This document shows positions 28,007 through 37,081 of a stretch of DNA of 64,000 nt, piece after piece. The notes beneath the pieces are model-generated. The model saw only the letters and a list, made by a program, of their open reading frames with translations. It was not told the DNA's origin and ran no database searches. The position numbers were made by a program, and so were the translations under genes. Source of the stretch: Actinoallomurus liliacearum (GTDB lineage: Bacteria > Actinomycetota > Actinomycetes > Streptosporangiales > Streptosporangiaceae). The stretch's first letter is position 1. The number at the start of each line of letters is the position of its first letter. The stretch lies in the NCBI RefSeq assembly GCF_039542035.1, contig NZ_BAABHJ010000004.1:36252-100251 (forward strand), read 5' to 3'.

Positions 28007-28607
28007 TCTGATCACCCCGTCCGGCCGCCTCGACAGGCAGCAGGCCCCGGCCCGTCCGACGCCCCTCACCGAGAGAACGGTCTGGGTCGCCGCCGAAGGC
28101 GCCACCAGCGTACGGTCGGCGTTCCTGCGATCCGTCGGGGGTTTCGACGAGACGCTCGGCGTCGGCAACCCCACCCCCTGGCAGTCCGGGGAAGGGACGG
28201 ATCTGCTGCTGCGCGGCCTGCGAGCCGGCTGGACGATCCTCTTCGACCCGGCGATCGCGGTGCATGAGACCTGCGAAGAGGACGGCCCGGCCGAGCCGAG
28301 GTGCCGGGCGAAGGCGCGCCACTACGCTCGCGGCACCGGGCGGGTCTACCGCCGGCACCACGGGATTCGCCGTCAGCTCATCAGCGTGCTCCGCCCGCTC
28401 GGCGGCCTCCTGCTGTGCTCGTTCACGGGGCGCGGCGCCGAAGCCCGCTGGCACTGGCAGCGGGCACTGGGCCGGGCCGAGGGGCTGACGGGTCACGTCC
28501 TTCCCTACTCCGCCATGCCCGAGCCGCTCGAACAACGCCGTTTCCGCGACGGCGCTCCGTCTCCCGGGCCGGACGGGGCGATGAAGGACCGGGCAATGAA
28601 GCGGTAA
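27645..28607 (+). CDS. GT2 glycosyltransferase, copy A of a tandem pair
   Basis: This 320 aa GT-A protein has MACVVATIGRP, VVDQSTN, and FPDDDVRL (DxD-type metal site near residue 90). The acceptor loop GGFDETLGVGNPTPWQSGEG carries the catalytic-base-like E/D region. The first 362 bp differ at only three positions from those of the next gene (28682-29043). A middle block is diverged, then about 120 bp again match closely. The C-terminal 90 residues differ. It probably adds a branch or backbone sugar; donor unknown. Confidence 0.85.
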   Translation: MSAQPRMACVVATIGRPVHLDTLLRSLADQTLPPSHVIVVDQSTNTKTADVIDTWRDRLPLRRLTSARGLSLGRNTGLAALGDDYDIVTFPDDDVRLAPDALANAAAAFATGDHIGVVSGALITPSGRLDRQQAPARPTPLTERTVWVAAEGATSVRSAFLRSVGGFDETLGVGNPTPWQSGEGTDLLLRGLRAGWTILFDPAIAVHETCEEDGPAEPRCRAKARHYARGTGRVYRRHHGIRRQLISVLRPLGGLLLCSFTGRGAEARWHWQRALGRAEGLTGHVLPYSAMPEPLEQRRFRDGAPSPGPDGAMKDRAMKR

Positions 28608-28681
28608 CCTCCGCCGCAAAAGAGCGTCCAAGGCCGACGGGGCAGCGGCCGGTCCCCCGCCCGTCCGCCGATCATCGAGAC

Positions 28682-29043
28682 ATGTCCTCACAGCCACGGA
28701 TGGCATGCGTGGTCGCCACGATCGGCCGGCCGGTCCACCTGGACACGCTCCTGCGGTCACTGGCCGACCAGACCCTGCCACCCAGCCACGTCATCGTCGT
28801 CGACCAGAGCACGAACACCAAGACCGCCGACGTCATCGACACCTGGCGCGACCGCCTCCCCCTGCGCCGCCTCACCTCCGCCCGCGGCGCCTCGCTCGGA
28901 CGCAACACCGGCCTGGCCGCCCTCGGCGACGACTACGACATCGTCACCTTCCCCGACGACGACGTCCGCCTCGCCCCCGACGCCCTCGCGAACGCCGCCG
29001 CCGCCTTCGCCACCGGCGACCACATCGGCGTCGTATCCGGCGC
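28682..29043 (+). repeat. 362-bp near-identical direct repeat, copy 2
   Basis: This is the partner of 27645-28006. A second shared block lies at about 29178-29300 versus 28141-28260. Between them the genes are not alignable by eye. Confidence 0.95.
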
Positions 29044-29635
29044 GGTGAACTTTCCCGGCGGCCATCGCAGCCACCGGATCTCCGGCGGTCGACGGACCGT
29101 CCTGACGAAGGCGACGGTCCGCACCAACACGATCGAGGCGGGATGCTTCTTCCGCGCGGCGTTCCTGCGTGGCGTCGGCGGATTCGACGAGACGCTCGGC
29201 GTCGGCAATCCCACCCCCTGGCAGTCGACGGCCGGCCTCGATCTGCTGCTGCGCGGCCTGCGAGCCGGCTGGACGATCCTCTTCGACCCGGCGATCGCCG
29301 TCTACGAGACCGGCTACAACGGCACCCCCGAGGACCTCCTCTATCGGGTGAAGTGCCGGCACTACGCGCGAGGAGCCGGGCGGGTCTATCGTCGCCACTA
29401 CGGCCCCCGCCTGATCGCCCCCATCCTGGTCCGTGAGATGGGAGGCGTCGTCTTCTTCCTCGCGACGGGGCGTCGTCGCCGCGCCGCCTGGTGCCTGCAG
29501 CAGGTCATCGGCATCCTCGAGGGCCTCACCGGGCGGGTCTTCAGCCAGGTCCGCGCTCCGGAGCCGCTCGAGGCACGGCGCTTCTACGACACCTCGGCCT
29601 GTTCGGCGACCGGGACCGGAGAGCCCGGTGAGTGA
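28682..29635 (+). CDS. GT2 glycosyltransferase, copy B of a tandem pair
   Basis: This 317 aa paralogue of the preceding GT2 shares an almost identical nucleotide-binding half (MACVVATIGRP to GVVSGA). Its middle is unrelated in sequence (residues about 121-163, ending CFFRAAFLRGVGG), followed by a shared GFDETLGVGNPTPWQS block and a different C-terminus. The two enzymes probably use the same donor but different acceptors or linkages. It ends in a 52 bp antiparallel overlap with the flippase gene. An independent ATG at 28682 and a 74 bp spacer make it a separate cistron. Confidence 0.85.
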   Translation: MSSQPRMACVVATIGRPVHLDTLLRSLADQTLPPSHVIVVDQSTNTKTADVIDTWRDRLPLRRLTSARGASLGRNTGLAALGDDYDIVTFPDDDVRLAPDALANAAAAFATGDHIGVVSGAVNFPGGHRSHRISGGRRTVLTKATVRTNTIEAGCFFRAAFLRGVGGFDETLGVGNPTPWQSTAGLDLLLRGLRAGWTILFDPAIAVYETGYNGTPEDLLYRVKCRHYARGAGRVYRRHYGPRLIAPILVREMGGVVFFLATGRRRRAAWCLQQVIGILEGLTGRVFSQVRAPEPLEARRFYDTSACSATGTGEPGE

Positions 29636-30858
29636 AGGTTCTCCGCCCGGCGCCGGGCCAGGATACGGACGAAGACGAGGAAGGTCAGGACACACCCGAG
29701 CGCGTTGAGCGTGGCCAGGCCGACCGCGGCACCGAACGCGCCGTACCAGGCCGCGCCGACCGCCGGGCCGAGGAAGGCCAGCGCCCCGCCCAGGACGCGC
29801 AGGGTGAACTGTTCGCGGACCGCTTCGAGGGCCCGCATCGCACCGCCCATCGTCATGGCGATGGTGCTGACGAACTGGACGGCGACGAGCGGCGGCAGCA
29901 CGACACGCGCGGTGGTCCAGGAACTCCCCACCAACCGGTCGCCCAGGCTCGGCGGCAACGACAGCATGACGAGCCCCCAGCAGACGGCCACCGTGGCCAG
30001 GCTTCCGCCGATCACCAGCATCGTCGGCACGAGCCGGCTCGGCGAGTGGGCGATCGCCCGGCGGCATTCCGAGATCGCGATGGTGCGTCCGGCGGCGCAG
30101 ACCAGACCGACCGGTCCCAGCAGCGTGTTCCCGGCCCGCAGGGCGCCCACGGCCGCGACGCCCGCCACCACGCTGACCGCGAGCGTGCCCGCGTAGGCGG
30201 CGGTCGCGATGACGGCGACCTCGACCGCGTACGGGCGGGACAGCCTCCCGTAGTCGCGCCACCACCCGCGTACGGCGGTGCAGCGCGGCACGACACCGGC
30301 CTGAGCCATGCCGAGCACGGCCGCCGCGAGCCCGGCGCCCGCCCACATCGCCAGCGCCCACACCAGCCCGGCGCCGGCGGTGAACAGCAGGACCAGCGCC
30401 ACGGCCTGCGACGCCCCCCAGAACAGGTCGTTCGCCAGAGACCTCGCGGCCTGTCCGTGCGCGATGAACCCCACGCGCAGCGCGTCCTGGACCAACAGGC
30501 CGGGCAGCGCCAGCGCCAGGACCACGGCCGCGGGGTCCAGGCCGCCGCGCACCATGATGGACAGCGGGATGAGGACCGTCGCGGCCACGGCGCCGAAGAC
30601 CGCCGCGGCGCCGGCGCTGTCGGCCAGGTTCCGTCTGTCGCGCGACGCGCCGGAGACGCGAACCAGCAGCGGCTCGCTGAACGTCGCCCGCGACAACTCG
30701 ACGACGAGGACGTAATAGCCGTACAGCACGGCGAACACGCCGAACTCGGCGCGCGTGACATTTCGCGCCACCATGACGGTCAGCAGCATGTTGGTCGCCG
30801 CGGAGACCCCGTAATCGGCCAGGACCCAACCACTGCGCCGCAAGGGTGCTTTGATCAT
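29584..30858 (-). CDS. Second Wzx-like flippase/MATE-fold membrane protein
   Basis: This 424 aa protein has about 12 hydrophobic segments and a flippase-like start (VLADYGVSAATNMLLTVMVARNVTRAEFG). ATG 30858 is preferred (AAAAAGG upstream) over GTG 30888, which lacks a ribosome binding site. Having two flippases in one locus suggests two export units or a mosaic cluster. Its 3' end overlaps GT2 copy B on the other strand by 52 bp, leaving no room for a normal terminator. Confidence 0.75.
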   Translation of the reverse strand: MIKAPLRRSGWVLADYGVSAATNMLLTVMVARNVTRAEFGVFAVLYGYYVLVVELSRATFSEPLLVRVSGASRDRRNLADSAGAAAVFGAVAATVLIPLSIMVRGGLDPAAVVLALALPGLLVQDALRVGFIAHGQAARSLANDLFWGASQAVALVLLFTAGAGLVWALAMWAGAGLAAAVLGMAQAGVVPRCTAVRGWWRDYGRLSRPYAVEVAVIATAAYAGTLAVSVVAGVAAVGALRAGNTLLGPVGLVCAAGRTIAISECRRAIAHSPSRLVPTMLVIGGSLATVAVCWGLVMLSLPPSLGDRLVGSSWTTARVVLPPLVAVQFVSTIAMTMGGAMRALEAVREQFTLRVLGGALAFLGPAVGAAWYGAFGAAVGLATLNALGCVLTFLVFVRILARRRAENLHSPGSPVPVAEQAEVS

Positions 30859-31053
30859 CAATACCGCGCCTTTTTCGTCGTTGGCCACCAGGGATTTCGC
30901 GCCGACGTCATCTGTGTATCAGGCCGCTAATGGCAGGCGATCAGGCCGCGATCAACGCTTCTGAAACGGTTCGACAAACACCTTCTCAACAGATGTGGCG
31001 ACACGCGGGGCCGGACGGCGGGAAGCCGCCGCGGCGCGGAGAATACGGAGAAG

Positions 31054-32235
31054 ATGAAGCCGCGCACCGACGATCCGACCACGGTCCCGGCCGAGCCCCG
31101 CGGCGCGGCCGCGACCCGGCTCGGGCGGGTCTTCCTGCTGATCGGCCAGCTCGGCCTCGGCGGCACCGAGAAGCAGGTGGTCCTCCTCGCGGACGGGCTG
31201 CGCGCCCGGGGCGTCGACGCGCGTGTGCTGGTGATGTTCGAGGGCGGCCCTCGCGAGGACGAGCTTCGCGCCCGGGGCGTCCCCGTCGAGCATCTCGGTT
31301 TCCGGCGCAGGCCGGCGGGCCCCCGGATGCTCGCCGGAAACGTCGCCGCCTTCGTGCGGCTGGTCGGCTACCTGCGCCGCACCCGGCCACAGGCATTGCA
31401 CGCGTTCCTCTTCCACAGTTACGTGACCGCCGCGCCGGCCGCTCGGCTGGCCGGGACGCCGGTGCTCGTGGCGGGCCGCCGCAGCCTGGCGAACCTCGTC
31501 CGGGCCCGCCCGCTGCTGCGGGTCGTCGAGGCGGTGGCGACGCGGATGACCGATCACCTGGTGGCGAACGCCCGCCTCGTCGCCGAGGACGCGCTCCGCG
31601 ACGGATGGGTCCGCCGCTCCAAGATCACCGTGGTCCGCAACGGGCTGCCCGCTTCGGCCTTCGACCCCGTGGTCCCGGCGGCCCTCCCGGCTTCGTCGCC
31701 CGTCGTCCTGTGCGTGGGCAACCTCATCGCGTACAAGGGTCACCGGCATCTCCTGGACGCCATCGCGCGACTGCGGTCGCGCGGCGCGGCCTGCACCCTC
31801 GTACTCGTCGGCGACGGGCCCGAGCGACCCGCGCTGGAGGACCAGGCGGCACGGCTGGGGATCGACGTCCGATTCCTCGGCGTCCGCACCGACGTCGGGC
31901 CGTTGCTGGCGCGGGCCGACGTCGTGGCCCTGGCCTCGCTCGAGGAGGGCATGAGCAACGCGGTGATGGAGGCGATGGCGGCGGGACGCCCGGTCGTCGC
32001 GACGGACGTCGGCGGCACCGGCGAGCTCCTCGACGGCCGTGGCCTGCTCGTGCCTCCGGCCGACCCGGAGGCGCTGGCCGACGGCCTCGAACGGCTGCTG
32101 GGCGATCCCGGGCTCGCGGCCGACCTGGCGGCGAGGGCCCGCGCGTGGAGCCGCGTCCACCTGAGCGCCGATGCCATGGTCGAGCAGCACGTCCGCCTCT
32201 ACGCCGACCTCGTCGGGCGGGCGCGGCGCCCGTAG
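31054..32235 (+). CDS. GT4-family glycosyltransferase
   Basis: This 393 aa GT-B enzyme has the N-terminal LGLGGTEKQVVLLADGL loop typical of GT4 proteins acting on lipid-linked acceptors. The donor domain has VGNLIAYKGHRHLLDA, LVGDGPERPALE and SLEEGMSNAVMEAMAAGRPVVA (E-x7-E). It is transcribed alone from the 195 bp spacer opposite the flippase; sugar specificity is unknown. Confidence 0.85.
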   Translation: MKPRTDDPTTVPAEPRGAAATRLGRVFLLIGQLGLGGTEKQVVLLADGLRARGVDARVLVMFEGGPREDELRARGVPVEHLGFRRRPAGPRMLAGNVAAFVRLVGYLRRTRPQALHAFLFHSYVTAAPAARLAGTPVLVAGRRSLANLVRARPLLRVVEAVATRMTDHLVANARLVAEDALRDGWVRRSKITVVRNGLPASAFDPVVPAALPASSPVVLCVGNLIAYKGHRHLLDAIARLRSRGAACTLVLVGDGPERPALEDQAARLGIDVRFLGVRTDVGPLLARADVVALASLEEGMSNAVMEAMAAGRPVVATDVGGTGELLDGRGLLVPPADPEALADGLERLLGDPGLAADLAARARAWSRVHLSADAMVEQHVRLYADLVGRARRP

Positions 32236-32280
32236 GCGTACCGGCCGACTCGCCGACGCCCGGCGCCGAGGACCCGCCGC

Positions 32281-32358
32281 GACACCGCCTGACGACACGC
32301 ACGCCGCTCCGTCGACCGCGACACCACCTGACGACGCGCACGGCCGGTCGACCGGGAC
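32281..32358. repeat. Two imperfect tandem copies of about 39 bp
   Basis: GACACCRCCTGACGACRCGCACG starts at 32281 and again at 32320, each copy followed by a GTCGACC. It lies between the convergent GT4 and methyltransferase genes and has no evident open frame. Confidence 0.6.
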
Positions 32359-32364
32359 GCGGCC

Positions 32365-33201
32365 TCAGGCCCCGTGGGAGCGTTCGAAGACGAACTCGTT
32401 GCACCCGAGACCGCCTCCGCAGGTCGTCATGCGGCACAGCGCGAAACCGCGGGACCGCAGGAAGTCGAACACCTCCTCGGGCCTGGCCACCTCGAACGGG
32501 AACCCGCCGACCCAGTCGAGGAGGTCATGCCACGCGGACATGCCGCGCGCCCGGACCAGCCCGGCCGGTAGGCGGCCGGCCGGGCGGACGAGTCGTTCGA
32601 GCAGGCGCAGTGGCAGGCGCCGGGCGAGGTAGGCGGCGCTGCCCGCCAGGAGCAGGCGACGCGTCAGCGGACCGGACCTGTTGTAGCGGCGCTTGACCCG
32701 CCACCACCTCCGGCTGCGCGGCCCCTGGTCGTTGTACACGGAGACATAGAGCAGGCCGCCCGGCGCCACCAGGCGGGACGTCGCGTCCATCGCACCCCAC
32801 AGGTCCCCGGTATGGTGCAGGACCCCCCACGCGTAGACGATCTCGTACGTGCCGAGCGCCTCGGTGAATCCCGCGTCGAGGATCGACCCCTGTTCGATGA
32901 GCCAGTCGCTCCCCGGCGCGAACCGGTCCCGCAGTCCGGCCGCCGTCGCGACGGAGTCGGGGTCGAAGTCGAACGAGCGGACGCGGGCCCCGAGCCGGTG
33001 GGCGGCGAGGGAGAACAGCCCGCTGCCGCACCCGACATCGAGGAAGGCGCAGCCTGCCAGGTCGGCTCGTTCCAGCGGTCCGAGCAGCGAATCGCCGGCG
33101 GCCTCGATCCGCGCGTCGTCGACCAGCGCCGCGAACGAACGCCAGTTCCTGCCGAACGCGAACCGGTCGGCCCGGCGGCCCTCCGTTTCAGTGCGGAGCA
33201 T
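32365..33201 (-). CDS. Class I SAM-dependent methyltransferase
   Basis: This 278 aa protein has the SAM-binding motif FLDVGCGSGLFSLAA at about residue 53, acidic FDFDPDSV and WGVLHHTGD. The rest of the C-terminal half has basic and aromatic stretches (RRWWRVKRRYNR) and Cys residues (CRMTTCGGGLGC). The start overlaps the O-antigen-ligase-like gene by 14 bp, so the two are co-translated. It probably methylates a sugar of the exported glycan or caps chains. Confidence 0.8.
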   Translation of the reverse strand: MLRTETEGRRADRFAFGRNWRSFAALVDDARIEAAGDSLLGPLERADLAGCAFLDVGCGSGLFSLAAHRLGARVRSFDFDPDSVATAAGLRDRFAPGSDWLIEQGSILDAGFTEALGTYEIVYAWGVLHHTGDLWGAMDATSRLVAPGGLLYVSVYNDQGPRSRRWWRVKRRYNRSGPLTRRLLLAGSAAYLARRLPLRLLERLVRPAGRLPAGLVRARGMSAWHDLLDWVGGFPFEVARPEEVFDFLRSRGFALCRMTTCGGGLGCNEFVFERSHGA

Positions 33202-34585
33202 GCGATTCGGTCCCTTCCCACGATGCGATCGGTCCGGGCACCGGCGGGCCTCCGCGCCCGTGGCCGGACGCTCTGCGGAGGCGAGACGCGATCGAGGGCC
33301 ACGACGGATCCGGGGCCCGGCGAGGTCGCCATGCCAGCAGGCACCCGAGCGCTCCCCAGAACGGCGCGCTGACGACGGGATTCGCCAGCGGATTGGCGAA
33401 CATGAGCAACACCCCGAAGGTCAGCATGACGGCCTGCTGCACCGCCAGTTCGCCGGGGCGCCGGTGGAAGATCCCAAGGCCGAAGAGGACGAGGAAGACG
33501 AGGAGCGTCGGTACGCCCGCCTCGGCCGCCAGCCGCAGGTAGTCGTTGTGGGTACCGAGATAGACGGCGAACCCGGGAGACCGCTGCGCGTAGGCGGGGA
33601 ACATCGCGTACCCGATCCCCCGGAACGGGTGGTCCGCGATGACGCGCGCGGCGAGCTCCGCCACCTGCGCGCGCTGTCCGTTGCTGGCGCTGAGATCCGT
33701 GGCCGTCCGGTTGGCCGCCCCGAGGTTCGCGACGTGCCGTGACAACCGGCCGAACATCCCGGTCGCCACCGCCACGCCCGCCCCCGCGCCGAGTCCGGCG
33801 ACGAGGACGACATGGGCATGCCACGACCGGTCGAGGAAGAGCACGCAGGCGGCGCCGACGGCCGCCGCCAGGAACGCGCTCCGGGAGTGGGTCTGGACCA
33901 GCGCGAGGGCGCAGACCGCGGCGGGCAGGAGCCACCTCACGTTGCGGGCGTACCGCAGCAGCCCCACGGCGGCGACCAGCGGAGCCGCGAGCAGGCAGCC
34001 GAGATAGTTCGGATTGCAGCCGAGCCCCGCGAGGCGCGCGTGGACGAACTCGCCGCGGACGAGCACGTACGCGGCCGCGGCGGCGCCGGACAGGACGATG
34101 ACGCGGGCGACCTGCCGAGGATGCGGCCTCGACGCGATGAGGAGGCCCGTCAGCGCCAGCCCGGACAGCAGCCCCACGAGATCGGCGAGACGGCTGAGCT
34201 GGAGCGGGGCCGCTCCGCCGAGGATGTGCAGGTGGTCGGCGAACCGGGGGCGCACCGGCGGTGCCACCCGGATCGTCATCGCGGGGCGGAAGAAGCTCAC
34301 GAGGAGCAGGCCGGCGAACAGCGCGATCCACAGGTAGCAGAGCCGGAACGGCAGGACGCCCGTCGCGAGCAGGCCGGCGGCCACCGGCGTGAGCGCGGCG
34401 GTCCCGGCCACCGCGGCGAACCGGCCGTCGGCCGACGTCGCGCCGAGCATGCTCACGGGCACGAGCAGCAGCACGACCGTCGCCGGTCGCCACAGGTCTC
34501 GGAAGCCCGCGGCCGCCGCGCGTGCGGCGCCGGGCGACGCGCCGTCCCGGGAGCCTTCGCCACGGCCGCGGCGGAACACCCCCAC
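33188..34585 (-). CDS. O-antigen ligase/polymerase family membrane protein (Wzy_C)
   Basis: This 465 aa polytopic protein has about 12 TM segments and a long periplasmic-type loop with HPFRGIGYAMFPAYAQRSPGF and YLGTHNDYLRLAAEAG. The conserved G-x-G and HND-x6-E features are those of WaaL/Wzy_C proteins. The start was set to GTG 34585 because AGGAGGG precedes it at correct spacing; GTG 34618 has no such site. In an actinomycete without LPS it more likely polymerises or attaches surface glycan. It is the second polymerase-type gene in the locus. Confidence 0.8.
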   Translation of the reverse strand: MGVFRRGRGEGSRDGASPGAARAAAAGFRDLWRPATVVLLLVPVSMLGATSADGRFAAVAGTAALTPVAAGLLATGVLPFRLCYLWIALFAGLLLVSFFRPAMTIRVAPPVRPRFADHLHILGGAAPLQLSRLADLVGLLSGLALTGLLIASRPHPRQVARVIVLSGAAAAAYVLVRGEFVHARLAGLGCNPNYLGCLLAAPLVAAVGLLRYARNVRWLLPAAVCALALVQTHSRSAFLAAAVGAACVLFLDRSWHAHVVLVAGLGAGAGVAVATGMFGRLSRHVANLGAANRTATDLSASNGQRAQVAELAARVIADHPFRGIGYAMFPAYAQRSPGFAVYLGTHNDYLRLAAEAGVPTLLVFLVLFGLGIFHRRPGELAVQQAVMLTFGVLLMFANPLANPVVSAPFWGALGCLLAWRPRRAPDPSWPSIASRLRRASGHGRGGPPVPGPIASWEGTESHAPH

Positions 34586-34714
34586 GCCGGTCCCTCCTGT
34601 CCGAGGCGGCGGGAACACCCGGAAGGCCGTGGCCGTCCCGCACGGTGCGAACGGATATAACTACGGAGCGTAGCAGTCGACGTGCCGGCCGGACGGCCGA
34701 CATCCGGGGGTGCC

Positions 34715-35830
34715 ATGGAAGACGAATCCCAGGAAGCGTCCCGAGCGCGCGGAGACGTGCCGCCGCGCCCCCGGTGGACGCGGTGGTCTCCGTACGGCCG
34801 CGGGCGGTGGCCGTTCGCCGTGCTCGACGTCCTCATCGTGTTACTGATCGGCTGCTGCGCCTTCGCCGAGACGGCACCGCGCCGGGTGGACGCGATCGGG
34901 GGCTACTACCCCGGCAGACCCACGTGGGGGCTCGGGCAGGACTGGCTGCTCGTCCTCTACGACGAGCCGGACCACGGCCGGCCCCGCGCCGACCGGTCCG
35001 GCGCCGATCAGCTCCGGCACGACGGGCCCCGCCGCGACGAGCGTCGCGCGGGCGCGACGCTCGGGATCGGCACGGGGCGGCGTCAGGTCGACACCATCAT
35101 GCTGCTCCACCTCCCCTCCAACGGCAGGAGGCCGACGCTGATCGACCTGCCGCCCGACGCCTACGCCCCGGCGGTGGCCGGGCACGGCGCCGGCTCTCTC
35201 CGGGCCGCGTTCGCGTGGGGCGGCCCCAAGCTGCTCGTACGGACGACGGAGTCCGTCACGCATGTCGGCGTCGAACGGTACCTGGAGATCGGCCTGACCG
35301 GCCTCGCGACGCTCGTCGACCTGGTCGGTGGCGTGCGGATCTGCGCCCGCCCGACCGTCGCGACCACGGCCGGGCCGCGGCCGTCCGGCACGGCGAGAAG
35401 GGCGAGGGCGCCCGGCCCGCCGGCGGCCTGCCCCCGTCTCTCCGGGCCACAGGCGCTCGCGTACCTGCGCGCCGCCGCAGACGCCCGCGGCGACCTGGAC
35501 CACGCCGAACATCAACGCAGGCTGGTCACGGCGCTGGTCCGCGCGATGGCCGGATCCGGCGTGGCCCTCAACCCGGTGCGCGGTCTCTCGCTCGTGGCGC
35601 ACGGCACCGGCATGGTCACGACCGACGAGGGCGCCCACCTGTACGACCTCATCCGCCTGGCGCTCACCCTGCGCGAAACGGGCGACCTCCCGCCCACCGT
35701 GATCTCCACCGTCGGGCACGGATGGGTCCCCGGCGTCGGTCGGGTCGTGACGCTGAGCCCGGCGGAGGTCAGCGAGATCGCCAGGGTCCTGGTGACCGAC
35801 TGCCCGAGTCCCGGCTGTCCGGATCGTTGA
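34715..35830 (+). CDS. Divergent LytR-CpsA-Psr (LCP)-like protein
   Basis: This 371 aa protein has one N-terminal TM segment (VLDVLIVLLIGCCAFA, about residues 35-51) and an extracytoplasmic domain with the LCP layout. VDTIMLLHL resembles the RSDTIM block, followed by a DLPPDAY segment. GVERYLEIGLTGLATLVDLVGGVRI and LSGPQALAYLRA.AD (R replaced) are recognisable. LCP enzymes attach glycans to peptidoglycan. Here the usual GxDSR, RSDT and PRD residues read LYDEPD, RQVDT and PPD, so catalysis may be altered or lost. ATG 34715 was chosen; a GTG at 34682 is possible. Confidence 0.7.
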   Translation: MEDESQEASRARGDVPPRPRWTRWSPYGRGRWPFAVLDVLIVLLIGCCAFAETAPRRVDAIGGYYPGRPTWGLGQDWLLVLYDEPDHGRPRADRSGADQLRHDGPRRDERRAGATLGIGTGRRQVDTIMLLHLPSNGRRPTLIDLPPDAYAPAVAGHGAGSLRAAFAWGGPKLLVRTTESVTHVGVERYLEIGLTGLATLVDLVGGVRICARPTVATTAGPRPSGTARRARAPGPPAACPRLSGPQALAYLRAAADARGDLDHAEHQRRLVTALVRAMAGSGVALNPVRGLSLVAHGTGMVTTDEGAHLYDLIRLALTLRETGDLPPTVISTVGHGWVPGVGRVVTLSPAEVSEIARVLVTDCPSPGCPDR

Positions 35831-35958
35831 CCCGGCTCGATCCGCCGCGGCGCGCGGCCATGCGAGTGACGCGACCAGGCGTCTGCTACTCTCCGCGACG
35901 GAACGACAGCAGTGTGTCGCGGACCGGGTGCGACCGGAGTCGGAAGAGGTGGGATTCC

Positions 35959-36960
35959 TTGAGAACGGCGACGGCGGCCCCGACCGGCACGACGCCACGG
36001 ACGCGCACGCGCGAGGTGACGCGCGTGCTGGTGCGGTGGTCGGTCGTCATCCTGGCCCTCTGGGCGGTGGCGCGCCTGACCGGGGGCGACCGGATCTCCT
36101 TCCTCACCGGGATACTCGTCCCGGTGCTGGCCTTCACGCCGTATGCCGCCGCATTGTCAACCGTGTTCATCGGCTGCGCCCTGGTGCTCCGGCGCTGGCG
36201 GGCGCTGGCCGTGACGGTCGCGGTCACGGCGGCCTTCGCGATCGCGGTGGTGCCTCGGGCGGTCGGCGGCTCCGGGCCCGCGGCCGACGGGCCGTCCCTG
36301 CGGGTGCTCACCGCGAACCTTCGCCTCGGTCTGGCGGATCCACACGCGATCGTCGGTCTCGTACGCCGGACCGGCGCGGACGTGCTGAGCGTGCAGGAGT
36401 TCACCGCCCGGGCCGACGCCGGTCTCGACCGGGCCGGACTGACGAGGCTGTTGCCGTACAAGGTCGCCATGCCGATGGCGGGCGCGCAGGGGACGGCCCT
36501 GTACGCGCGCCATCCGCTGCGCGCGCTGCCGACCTTCCCGGTGAGCGAGATCGGGCTCGCGATGCCGCACGCGGAGATGAGGCTGCCCGGCGGTCGCCGG
36601 GTGGAGTTGTTCGGCGTGCATCTGGCCCGGCCGCTGAGCCCGTCCGGGGTCGGGCAATGGCGTCGCGCGTTCGTGCTGCTCCCCGGCGCTCGGCACGGCG
36701 TCGTACGGATCCTGGCCGGTGACTTCAACGCCACGCTGGACCACGCTCCGCTGCGCGGCCTGCTCGGCGAGGGGTACGCCGACGCGGCCGACCTGACGGG
36801 CAAGGGACTGGTCCCGACCTTCCGGAAGGCCTGGTGGGTCCCCCCGATCACCCTGGACCACATCCTGGTCGACGCGCGCTGCGCGGTCCGGCGGGCCGAC
36901 GTGTACGCCCTGCCCCGCAGCGACCACCGCGCCGTGTTCGCACGGGTGCGGTTGCCGTGA
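35959..36960 (+). CDS. Membrane-anchored endonuclease/exonuclease/phosphatase (EEP) family protein
   Basis: This 333 aa protein has three hydrophobic N-terminal segments (about residues 25-95) and then an EEP domain. The EEP blocks LTANLRLG, SVQEFT, ILAGDFNATLDH, TLDHILV and RSDHRAVFA give the Asn, Glu, Asp and His catalytic set. Such proteins hydrolyse phosphodiesters, possibly a lipid- or glycan-linked phosphate outside the cell. The TTG at 35959 with GAGGTGGG upstream is the best-supported start. It lies downstream of the LCP-like gene and upstream of the tyrosine phosphatase gene. Confidence 0.75.
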   Translation: MRTATAAPTGTTPRTRTREVTRVLVRWSVVILALWAVARLTGGDRISFLTGILVPVLAFTPYAAALSTVFIGCALVLRRWRALAVTVAVTAAFAIAVVPRAVGGSGPAADGPSLRVLTANLRLGLADPHAIVGLVRRTGADVLSVQEFTARADAGLDRAGLTRLLPYKVAMPMAGAQGTALYARHPLRALPTFPVSEIGLAMPHAEMRLPGGRRVELFGVHLARPLSPSGVGQWRRAFVLLPGARHGVVRILAGDFNATLDHAPLRGLLGEGYADAADLTGKGLVPTFRKAWWVPPITLDHILVDARCAVRRADVYALPRSDHRAVFARVRLP

Positions 36961-37000
36961 CCAGCCCGACGGCCGCCGGCCTCCGTCCCGGTCAGCCTCC

Positions 37001-37057
37001 CCGGGCCGGCGAAGGCCCCGCCTCGAGTTTCCCGGGCCGGCGGAGGCCCGCCTCGAG
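37001..37057. repeat. Direct repeat of about 27 bp, two copies
   Basis: Copies 37001-37027 and 37032-37057 both read CCGGGCCGGC...CCGCCTCGAG with minor changes. They occupy the spacer before the tyrosine phosphatase gene. Confidence 0.6.
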
Positions 37058-37081
37058 GACGCGGAGACCGGAGGGCCCGTG

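Noticed and set aside
27645..29043. Direct repeats as insertion-sequence footprints
   Set aside because: The repeated segments are glycosyltransferase coding sequence with no transposase, terminal inverted repeats or target duplications.
28757..30829. 690-codon minus-strand open frame spanning GT2 copy B and the flippase
   Set aside because: Low-complexity Arg/Gly product antisense or out of frame to two well-supported genes.
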